64,000 nucleotides of DNA from Hysterangium stoloniferum. Lineage: Eukaryota > Basidiomycota > Agaricomycetes > Hysterangiales > Hysterangiaceae. Below, one piece after another: positions 24,722 to 34,492 of this stretch; within the stretch, counting starts at the first letter, position 1, and the number at the start of each line of letters is the position of its first letter. The notes under the pieces are model-generated. The model had not been told where the DNA came from and ran no database searches. It was given only the letters and a program-made list of their open reading frames with translations. Location of the stretch: the NCBI GenBank assembly GCA_015178975.1, contig WHVD01000079.1, positions 124,001 to 188,000 of the forward strand. The letters are read 5' to 3'. Position numbers and translations under genes: made by a program.

Positions 24722-27632
24722 TTACTTGAGCTGTTCCCTTCTCTTCACTTGACCAGTCTTTCTCCTCCCGGCTAATATGCTATTCCTTGACAAAGTCGCG
24801 ATTCGTGCAAACACCTTAGCCGCCTGATCTCTGCTGCTGCCGTACATCCTCCCCTTAGCCATTTCTTCTAGCTCATGATCGAGCTGTGTGCACTCGTAAG
24901 TAAAGTTCCCAAGCTCTTCCTGTTGGGTGTTCGTCTTCGCTGCACGAATGAGCAATTGATGGCCAGCGTAGAGTTCATCCCTCAATGAACCGACTTGAGC
25001 TTTAACCGCCTCACTGAAGTTCATATTACTTATAAGGACCAGGTTAGCTTCATAGGCAATTTTTTGAAGTAAGTGTGTTCCTGTGAGTGCAACCTCTGCA
25101 GCGGCTTCGGCGTGCTCCCTATCTGCAGTGACTGGGATTGATTTACTCAATATCCGCACGTTAACGTTACCCGTGCTGACGTCTGTATATGTGATCTGTG
25201 TTTGGAAGGGCACCATCCCAGACAGTGCACGACGCTTTCCAATCTCTTGTAGTCCGAAGGCGAATCCTATGTTCGACTCGTCATCGACCTTGGCAACTTT
25301 GTATGTCAATGTGTTTCCAGTCACAGTAAAACCCGGCCTAGGATCAGGCGCAAATGACCAATCCTTAGGCGCATGAACCCTCACGAGTAGATCTTTGGCA
25401 ATCACACGACGTTGTGCCGCCGCCCGAATTTCACGTGTCAATTCGTCCGGTTGTATGGTGGTGACCACGCCGCCAGACACCTGTGCTGCGACGGCAAGAA
25501 CGTCTAGCGCGACCCCCTCCCCTTCAATGCCTATGATATTGATTTTGGCGGATTGGCCTAGTGCAACTTCCCCTGCCTGCGAATAGAATTTACTACCATG
25601 CCCTTGGAAGGGTCGCTGGAAGGATTGGTGGTCATTTGTGTTGCCAATCCCCGTATTAGACGCGCCATCGGTGCATATAAAAATTTCTGTGGATGCCATA
25701 TGTTGTAACTTGTGATTCCGGGCAAGACCAAGGGCAAATGCCAACGCTGAACCTAATGTAGTGGCACCTTTAGTTTTGAGTTGATTTACATGCCTCGAGA
25801 GATCTTGGATATTCTCTTTTACAGTTGCCCATGGTTTCCCGCAGAAAGCGTCCGCCGCAGCCATGCCTTGCTGGAGATTATGAATATCGTTTGTATTGAT
25901 AATGGCCAACTCCTGGTCAGCATGACCCGTGTAGCACTCCAAATGGTTGTGAAAAGCGACAATGACAACTCTTCGATTCGGATAGAACTTCTCAAGGCGG
26001 TCCAAATTAACACGCACCGCATCCTGGATGCATTCCAGGCGGCTGACAGATGTTTTGGTGCCATAAGGGGCTGTAGTGGAACTTTTAGCCATGTATGTCG
26101 TATTTGTGTTGCTCTGTAGCGAGTGCCATAGGGTCTGTAACTGGTTGACTCTTTGAGTGATCCCCACTGATATCTACCTTTAGACATGGATGAGGACACA
26201 TAATTGAAATTAACTCACTGGATCCTGATACATCTATGCAAAATACGACCAGATTATTGTCTCGGAAACCGCTTTGAGAAAGACCTGCGGTAGCACTGTC
26301 AAGTGACAAGGATCCTTTGACGAGCGTATATTCCTCCGTAGTCCTTCTAGGTTCAAGTTGACTGGAAGATAGTGTGGAATGATATGTCCCACAGAAAAAA
26401 CACGTTTCACTCGTTGAAAGAGTTGTGAGACATTGCGAGCAAGTGGGAGGAGGTGCGTTTAATGAGTTTATTTCTAGCATGTCGAAATTCTCGGGAGACA
26501 GAGAACCGAGAGAGAGGAATACTAAATTCGTATCTTTCTTGGGTACCCTACGGTGCTTTCGTACAGTGCCAGATACTTTGTCCACAACAGTTGTGCTATT
26601 CGCTTCGCGGTATGAGGGTGGGTGGGTGGTCGGCGGGGAAGATGACGCTAATGCTGCTGATTGGAATTTCTTACCAAAAAGTGATGAAAAAAACCCTGAA
26701 GCACGTTTCATGGATTTGGAAGCAGATACTGACGGCAAACTTGCTGATCGAGAATGAGGTTTCATGGACGTCTCTGTATTCGAAGTGGCCGCGATGGTCC
26801 ACTAGGAAGACCAGGTATGCGCATCTGCTTTCTGAAACTGTCCTCTATGGTAGGATCCTATATTTAAAGTAGAAAATTGGAATGAATAAGTCTAATCAAG
26901 ATGGGTAATCTGGCCCGGAAATATACTCACATAGGATTCCACAAAAGCACTCAGAACGAATTGAGTGGTAATGGCAGTCTTGCCCACGCCCCCATCACCA
27001 ATGACAGCTATTTTATATTCATATCCAGTTCGGGGTGTAATCTGAACCAGTTTGATAAATGCTGCCTCGATATTCTGCCCTGTTTTCGCGCTAGTCTCGA
27101 ACAAGGGAACCCCAAGCGTTGCAGCCATTGCTTGAGCTTCAGCTGAACTGACTTGCCGTTCGTATGTCAGATCTGCCTTGTTCGCACAAATCACGACAGG
27201 CATGTTTGATGATTCACGAATTCGACAGCAGAACTGGACATGTACACCATGTCTATGAATCATACAGAGAGTTCAAGGTGTCAAAGCAACGCACCTGATG
27301 ATATACCTCCACTCGTTCGAACGTGTGTCGAGATTTTAGTGAAAAAACAATGATACACGCTTGTGCGGTGCGCATGTACCGGTCGCGCAAGCTTGAGTAC
27401 TCTTCTTGTCCAGCCCTATGAAAACATTCGGTCAAAGTGTGAGGCGGAAATGCCAGCATTGGAGCACTGACGTGTCAATAATGTCCAACATGCACATATC
27501 GTCGCCTCTTGCGTCATAACTCTGTACTAATGCTGTTTGTACTCCAGCCGAATAATCTGTGTCGTCGATTTCTTCATAGTCAATTGTTGGGTTTACCCGT
27601 TTACTGAGAGCGAAGGCACTTCCAAATTCCAT
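24722..27632 (-). CDS. Circularly permuted Ras-like GTPase / zinc finger / VWA fusion, copy B
   Basis: Inverted paralogue of copy A. Exons are 27632-27472, 27415-27295, 27233-26931, 26857-26219 and 26166-24722; the first three have exactly the lengths of copy A (161, 121, 303). Motif order is again G3 (DTAGQ), G4 (NKAD), G5 (ETSAK), then P-loop GDGGVGKT and switch I DPTIEDSF. The zinc finger (CSQC, CFFC) and the MIDAS motif DVSGS with TDG are kept. In exon 4, just after switch I, the frame holds only if an extra intron of 38 or 29 nt (ending near 26780) is removed; with either, the total divides by three (876 or 879 residues). Otherwise it would be a frameshift. The linker has a PPSY motif, a possible WW-domain ligand. 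Confidence 0.87.
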
Positions 27633-28315
27633 GGCTACTTGTGGTAATTAGCAGTAGTCAAAGCAGACCAGTAGTGCCAGGCGTGGCAATTGTTCCATTA
27701 CTGCGTCGATATGTTGGCTTTGTATAATTTTGTGGCGACACAATATCAGTGCTGTGCACCCGTTCTACTTATTGGCTGTGTTGATTCCCATCAGTCGCTC
27801 CCACGTCAAGATACTTGAGACCTGATTATGGAGGAAAATGATTTTTTATTAATAGAGTGGCCACGCCGCCGAGTCTGATACGGGGTTCATCAGAAAGTGG
27901 GAAGATCAGTAGTAAGTATGCCGTCCGAGCCATCTAGGAGAGCTAGCTCGGCTAAACTCGGCTAGACACACTACTTTTGCGAGATCCCTATTTACTAGTC
28001 GGTATAAGAGCTTACTATAGATCTAGGGAGACTAGGGAGGCTAGGGTCTACATAATGGGTGTAGACATTCCCAAATCCCTGATGTTTGATCTACTCCTCA
28101 GGTTTGCAATTGCCTCTTAACACACGTGCAGGTGTTCGTTGGACACCAGTGTTTGGGCATATATAGAACTTTTGTGAAAGCTCCACATCTTAATGTACAG
28201 CTTCGAGGGACAAATTCGTTCAGGTGATATATCTTCGACAGAGCCTGAGAACTGACGAATACTCGGAAAAACCTTTGCATAGCCAACTGATAGTTCTAAA
28301 TGTATGGTATCAAAT

Positions 28316-28416
28316 TAATATTCTTCTCCCCCTTTCTGCCAAGGACTTTGAAAAATCTGAGAATAGTCTGGCATAAATATTCTTCTCCCTCTTTCTGCCA
28401 GGCACCCCGGAATGTC
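28316..28416. repeat. Two-unit 58-bp tandem duplication
   Basis: The motif TATTCTTCTCCC followed by CTTTCTGCCA occurs twice, about 58 bp apart, with diverged flanks that both end in TCTGAG. It looks like an old tandem duplication in non-coding sequence. Confidence 0.75.
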
Positions 28417-28695
28417 TGAGAGATTTCCGCTCCCGAATAGGGGACAGCCACATTAACAGCCACATTGCATATTGCCTAAATATGACTGCTATGCAAAGCA
28501 GCAGGTTACACACCGTAATATACGGCGAACCTGTCACAAACCACTTGCTTCGCATTGTATCCATATCTCAAACAGGGCAAAAGCGAGCATGCTTCACGCG
28601 ATCGGGATATCTAAGTGTACCGCCCGGTCTCGAAAAGTAAGTAATTTGGGCCATAAATGTCGATGAAGGCTGTGTGCAACTCCACATGTGACGAC

Positions 28696-28844
28696 GAAGT
28701 TGTGCATCAGGTGGCAGAAATGAATTTGAAAACCAAGACAAAAGAGAATGGGCATTTCTATGCAAATGGCATTACTCCACAGTGGAGCGTTCAACTGCAC
28801 CAAATGGCGGAAATGAATCTGAAAATCAAGAGCGAAGAGAATTG
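28696..28844. repeat. Two-unit 97-bp tandem duplication
   Basis: A block centred on GAAATGAATYTGAAAAYCAAG occurs twice about 97 bp apart (near 28710 and 28808), with matching CA..TGGCRGAAATG lead-ins and AGAGAATKG tails. The units have diverged. No coding function is seen. Confidence 0.75.
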
Positions 28845-29164
28845 AAGTTCTCAATGGTAGCTTCAACTCATGTACCCTCTGTTGATGCGGTGGATATTTT
28901 TGCTGGCTTGGATTGCATTGAAAGTATCCAGTCATCGTGTTACAGATGGCACTCGGCCCCGATTTGCATCCATGCTTCCCGATATAAATTAGCAATCAAC
29001 GTCAACCGAGAGGGGTCATATCCAAGACCACGCTTCTGAGGTAAAGTTCGCGGCAAACGGTGATTCATAAACGCAGTCTCTAAAGTATAGTTTAAGCATC
29101 ACAATGTGTTTCTTGATATTCCGCCTCCATCGGTATCTGGGTATTTGACAAGGCATCATGACAG

Positions 29165-30810
29165 CTACGATTTCCCAAAAAATACAACAGTGGCTGTTAT
29201 ATCATCTCTGAATATAAATTCTTGAATAACAAAAGTAGCACAGGTATGGATAAGAGGCTCACCGATATTGCCTGGCTCTGGGGTTTCCCATGCTTAAGAG
29301 GGCCTCCCGTAGATCATTATCAGCCCCCCCGAGAGCATTTCGTATCAAATGTGTGGCAGCATTCGAATCAACTGTGATAAATTGCTTTTTAACAGGCACC
29401 CATTGGGAATACCAATGGTTATACCGTACGCCATCTGGAGAAGGTGACTGGGCATTCCTTCCCTTTGCTGTGTACGGAATGGTAGGCTTTATCACGGGCA
29501 GAGAGCAGTCATTGACTAAGACTCCTTTTGAAGAGGAGTCAGCTCCCGTCTCTTGTACCCACCTGCCTACTAAACCTATGACTTCCTCGTTCGTCAAACA
29601 TTCCCACAACCCATCTGTGGCCAAAACAACGAAGTCGTCATCTTGAATACCTTCTACTTTTGTCACGACGGGCTCAGCCGTAAAATATGGCGGTGTTTTG
29701 AGGGACCCGGGAGGACTACGTCCCAAAAACTTCTGTTGTAATTTCGTCTGCACTTCTCGACTCCATTTCAAAACGGCATCACCAAATGCGCGCGAAGGGC
29801 CATATCCCATAGTTCGTCCATCTTTAACAACAGCTTCGCCCGGATGGGCAGCTTCTAAACGGGCTTTTTCAGACGGATCATATGCCGTCTGATCGGTTGT
29901 AAGGATCTCCACTGTATATTTACCGTCAGGCTGTCGACGGCCAAGTATGGCACGACAATCCCCTGTTAATCCAATTCGGAGAGTTGATGACCGACTGTCG
30001 TAAAATGCCAGAACAGCACAAGCGCCTGCATAAGCGGGTGCGAGGAGGTTAATGGCGGCACTGCGGGAACTAGACTTGAAGACTTGTTCGAGCTTTCCAT
30101 GTACGATTCTGTCGTCGACTTCTTGAAAAGCACGGATTATTGCTTCGTCATAAGGATCATCGTTACCGGCTGTAGCGCTCGTGCCACTGTTAGTTTTTGA
30201 AAGTTCAATGGCCACCGATTTGATGAGTTCTTCCCTTAAAACTGCGCTGGTTTCCCAACCACTGTGGCCATCTATTACTGCAAAAAGGCTCCAACACGAA
30301 TCCACAGTTGGTATTATGGCCTCAGAGTGGTCGTCTTCCATAGGTTCATTGCTAATCACGGTAGCGGGCGGTGAGAAAACGGGGGAGATATACAATAGTG
30401 GATAATCTCCCTCACCTGGCCACATGTGATATGTCATATCTCGCAATCCCCGATCTCAAACTGGGTGTCGGTTGGTGAGTCTCTTCAAACTGCCTTAAAA
30501 TACTCTCTACGGCTTTGGGGTTGGCTCTTCCGGTAGTGAAAGATTCCACAGTTTTCCGATCTCGCAGAGCACAAATGGCGTCATTTTCTGCTGGTATTGT
30601 AGATGTCGATAATGGTGCATCTGCATGTATTGGCGAAACCCTAACTGTGTAATAGGTGGCGAGTGAAACTCCAGTAGTAGATGCTAGCGCAATAGTTGCG
30701 GGTCCTCGTAAACGATTGACATTACGATTATAACTCGTAAAAAAATGCTGATCCGCATAGCTAGGAGTCAGTAAACGCAACGTGCGTACAAGTGACCGCC
30801 GTAAGAACAT
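29165..30810 (-). CDS. Mitochondrial PP2C phosphatase, Ptc5 / pyruvate dehydrogenase phosphatase-like
   Basis: Exons 30810-30416, 30351-29263 and 29207-29165 give 508 residues. The N-terminus MFLRRSLVRTLRLL is a basic amphipathic mitochondrial presequence, followed by a hydrophobic stretch that may anchor it in the inner membrane. The PP2C domain shows SNEPMEDDHSE, FAVIDGHSGW (metal-binding Asp), LTGDCRAILG, and DDFVVLATDGLWE (metal-binding Asp). The third exon is only 43 nt but supplies DDITATVVFFGKS, the normal end of the family, so the stop that read-through past exon 2 would give is not the true end. By family, it would dephosphorylate and reactivate pyruvate dehydrogenase E1-alpha. Transcription is divergent from the P450 gene. 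Confidence 0.92.
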
Positions 30811-31371
30811 GAAAAATAAGCTGAGCGATTAATGGACGGTAATGACACGCTTAGGCGCCCAATTCACGGCAGTTACCTTCCTAATTAGGACAACTGCCGC
30901 GACCTGCGCGGCACTTCCTAGAAAATGTACAGTTTTGATGATATAATGTCAAATATAATTTTATTTTGGTATTTTTTCAATACAAAATTGATAAAGTATA
31001 TACTGATTTTGAAAAAAGAAACATGTTGCGGCACTTGCGCGGCAGCGCGACACCATGCGCGGCGCTTTTCGGTAGCCCTTCGTTTGGCCACTCGGTGTCG
31101 ATGGAAGACCGATGTATCCGCCAACAATTAACCAGTCGTTCTCGAATAGGGATTATTAGCATTGTTGAAGGCTATGAAGCACGCATCCAAGTTGTATGTT
31201 CTGGTTGAATATCAAGAAGCACCGGACCAACGTTCTCACCACTGGCAGACGAGTTTCCTGCTTTGATTTGGTGATGTATAAGCCCGCGGGCGGAAGAGAC
31301 ATAGATATAAAAACGCCGTCATTTGTCTCTCCGGGTGCACTACTTACTCTCTCCGGCCCACAGAAGACGCG
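30811..31371. promoter_or_regulatory. Divergent promoter region, phosphatase / P450
   Basis: This 561-bp gap lies between two outward-facing genes. An AT-rich island (about 30930-31020) is bracketed by GC-rich blocks containing GCGCGGCA (near 30904 and 31038). No gene is seen. The P450 side has a good TATA box, annotated separately. Confidence 0.5.
31306..31313 (+). promoter_or_regulatory. TATA box of the P450 gene
   Basis: TATAAAAA lies about 60 bp upstream of the P450 start codon at 31372, a suitable distance for a short 5' leader. Confidence 0.6.
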
Positions 31372-33550
31372 ATGATGATTTGGAGTTTCTTGGTGGCGAA
31401 TGTTTACGTAGTCATCGCTTTATTTGCTGCCTTGGCTGCTTATTTGCTGCGGCAGAGGAGAGTTCCAAAAGGTCAATAACACTTTTAGCATCCAGAAGCT
31501 GTAAACAATATAACTCGTTCATATCACAGGACTCAGTCTTCCACCTGGCCCGCCTGGATATCCCATTATCGGCAATTTGTTTGATCTCCCCAAAAGCCTC
31601 GAATGGAAGACATATAAAGATTGGGCACAGTCATACGGTATGGCCTATTTCCTGAATCATCGTGACTTCCTACTGATTCATAACCATTTTCAGGGGATTT
31701 GGTTTATGTTAATGTATTGGGCACACCCATCGCCTTCGTCAACTCAAAAGAACTCGTTTCTGAGCTGTTTGAGAAGCGTTCATCAATATACTCTGACAGA
31801 CCTCAGCTTCCTATGCTTTGCGACCTGTGAGTTCATTTCTCATATTTTATTACCCACGGCCACTTTGACATTTTTCTCTATTACAGCATGAAATTTGACT
31901 GGGGTATACCGACAATGCCGTACGGAGAACGTTGGCGTAAGCATCGTCAAATACTAAATAAACAGTTCCTCTCTTCGGCTCATACTTTCTGGAGGTCGGG
32001 ACAAAGTAAATACACAAAGTCAGTCGGTTGCATCCAAACATGACGTCTTGTATTATTGAACTTTATCGTCGTTAGGGATCTGCTACAACGCCTTCTGGTT
32101 TCCCCAGGTGCATTTTCGGCCCATATCCGGCACGCCGCCGGTGCACTCATCTTAGAGGTCAGAGTATTTTCCACTCACTACGAGATCTCCCCGGGAACTC
32201 AGTCTGATGTTTTCAGAGCACCTACGGCATTACTGTACTCCCAGAAAATGATCCATACCTCAACTTGGCCGAAGCAGCTATGGCTATAATCGCTCGCGTT
32301 GCGCAGCCCGGAGCATTTCTCGTGGACGTACTCCCAATTCGTGAATTACACATCTCTATCTTTTTTTACCTCTCGTTAAGGACTGATTGGTGTTGCGTCA
32401 CAGTAAAATATATCCCGGAATGGATGCCTGGTGCGGGCTTTCAAAAGGAAGCCAAGGCGGGTCGCAAAATGATACTAGACACGGCCGAAGTCCCATTCAA
32501 AGCGGTAAAAGATATGCTTGTTAGCTATTGTCTTTGATGTGAAACACCACGTTCTGATTTTGTCCGTTTCCTAGAGCTCCGGTGACGCTCCTTCTTCAGC
32601 GACTGCGGCGATGCTGAACGAACTAGAAGTTGACTCAGATGCAGCGCCTGACCAAGAACAGGTCATTCGCAATGTCGCAGGAAACGCATTGCTTGGAGGT
32701 ACGGATACGGTACGTGCATCTCGACGCCCTACCAAATTCCACCAATCCACCCTGATGTGAAATTTTCAGACTCACTGTGCAATGGAAATATTCATCGTGG
32801 CCATGATTCTATATCCCGAAGTACAATCAACTGCCCAGAAAACACTTGACAAAGTTGTCGGATTAGATCGATTCCCTACATTCGAAGACCGTCAAAATCT
32901 TCCATACATTACTGCCTTGTGCAAAGAGGTCCTTCGATGGCATCTTGTTACCCCTCTTGCCTTTCCACACCGTTTGTCACAGGATGATGTCATTGGGAAT
33001 TATTTCCTCCCCGCAGGAACACTTGTATTCGGAAATGCGTGGTCTGATGTCATTTTGATTGATTGCATCTGCCATATCTCACTCGATACTCTTTTCTAGG
33101 GAATTACTTCACTCAGAAACGGCCTATGGTCCTGATCCTGATAAATTCCGTCCTGAGCGATTTCTCGTCGAGGGCATCAAGGACCCTGAACACGCGTTTG
33201 GATTTGGTAAAAGGTAGTCATATCCCTAATCCCACATTCCTTTGTCGAAATTAAGACATATTTTCAGAATCTGTCCGGCTCGCGGTATTGCGCAAGATGT
33301 CTTATTTATGTTTATTGCATCTATTTTGCACTCGTTCACAATTACGCCGGCTACCGGGAAGGGTTGCCCTACTGAAGATACATTTATCCCAGGGCTCGTG
33401 TCGTGAGTCCAACTAGCTCTGATTGATCTCAAAGCATTACAATATTAAATAACAGTATATTTTAGTCGTCCGTTTCCATTCGAATGCAACATTCTACCTC
33501 GCTCTAGTTCTCATGAGAAGCTGATCAGAAAGAGCATGGTTACTCGATAG
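31372..33550 (+). CDS. Cytochrome P450 monooxygenase
   Basis: Twelve exons give 511 residues: 31372-31471, 31530-31637, 31694-31826, 31887-32018, 32076-32157, 32217-32340, 32404-32519, 32575-32709, 32770-33041, 33100-33213, 33268-33402 and 33466-33550. An N-terminal membrane anchor (VYVVIALFAALAAYLL) is followed by the hinge LPPGPPGYPIIGN. The C-helix WRKHRQ, the I-helix oxygen-binding motif (GNALLGGTDT), the K-helix KEVLRW, the FRPERF block and the heme loop FGFGKRICPAR with its Cys ligand are all present. It is an ER-membrane class II P450 of the type often labelled O-methylsterigmatocystin oxidoreductase-like in mushrooms; the real substrate is unknown. All splice junctions keep frame, so the gene looks intact. 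Confidence 0.93.
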
Positions 33551-34492
33551 AAAGGACATGACTTGGATGTGGCGGAAGGGAACCTTCATGTGAACGAGCT
33601 TTAAATGTATTTGTTGTCAAGTCAAATTTTTGTTTTATACAGTGAAGATAGAGAGATACCCCTTTTTTCTACAGAAAACAACCTTTACATAAGTTGTATC
33701 TATTACATATAGTCAAGGGCCTAGTTAATACACAACCCCTTTTTGACGGTTCGACGCCAAAAGGTATTATCTTCTTCTCCATATCTTCTAACATCGTGGA
33801 CACAACAGGCTATGAAACCATATACTCGATATCTAAACATTGCTTACATTCACACCCGACAAAAAGGAGGATGCGATGTGCCACCAGCTTGAGAATGAGG
33901 CGGAGAGTCGTTTTCTGGTTGACTGGAGTTTGAGGCTGCCATTGGAACGCTACCAACTGAGCTGTACGAGTTAAGTATGATTTCTTATAATTGGTGCTGC
34001 ATCTGGACTCCGAACCCAGGGCACTCGCCGAAGCGCGTTGTGAGAATGTTCGTTCATGCGGCTCGTGCCATCTTGCTGATAATATGGTAATCTCGCGTTG
34101 GAGGATGACTATGTCACTTTATGATTAAAAGATATCTCTTGAATGTGAAAAATGATAAGGGATGCTGTTATTCAAAATATATACTTATGCTTTTATGAAC
34201 CTGCCTGAGAGTAGGTATGGAGTATACTTTGACTTCCACAAAACGTTGCCTCCGGGTAAACAGCATGTGAGCCGACCGCCTGTTATATCAAGTTTCACAC
34301 TAGACTGCACCTCGAACCACAGTGGTGTACTTTTGTGAACATATCATTGGTGGTACTAGTAGTCGAGAGTCGCCGTGGAGAAACCGAGCCTCGAATGTCG
34401 TCGCGCCTTAGCCACCAAGTCAGAGGCGCCGAGGCCGAATGCGGTGAGTAATTCATAGCATCAGGTGAAGTCTATGCTCGGCCTTTTAAATA
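33551..34492. other. Spacer, nothing recognised
   Basis: About 940 bp between converging genes (P450 and MTO1). No coding or RNA gene was supported. A GGTTCGG-like box near 34000 on the minus strand was examined as a tRNA and rejected. Confidence 0.4.

Larger units (their letters stand above)
27633..29164. other. Spacer with short local duplications
   Basis: About 1.5 kb between the start of copy B and the end of the phosphatase gene. No gene was supported. It holds a CTAG-rich stretch near 27940-28045 and two small tandem duplications annotated separately. The first 300 bp next to 27632 should hold the copy B promoter. Confidence 0.4.

Noticed and set aside
17616-27632. Idea that each GTPase/VWA gene is a normal Ras gene fused head-to-tail with a second, truncated Ras
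   Set aside because: Each motif occurs exactly once per protein (one G3, one G4, one G5, one P-loop, one switch I), so a single permuted domain explains the data better than two partial ones.
29290-29646. Plus-strand frame across the phosphatase gene
   Set aside because: Antisense shadow of exon 2, which carries the PP2C metal-binding motifs.
33990-34080. Minus-strand GGTTCGG-like box with a nearby CACCA, resembling a tRNA 3' half
   Set aside because: The T-loop lacks the conserved A, only about 34 nt separate it from a possible 5' acceptor, and no D arm or anticodon arm fits.
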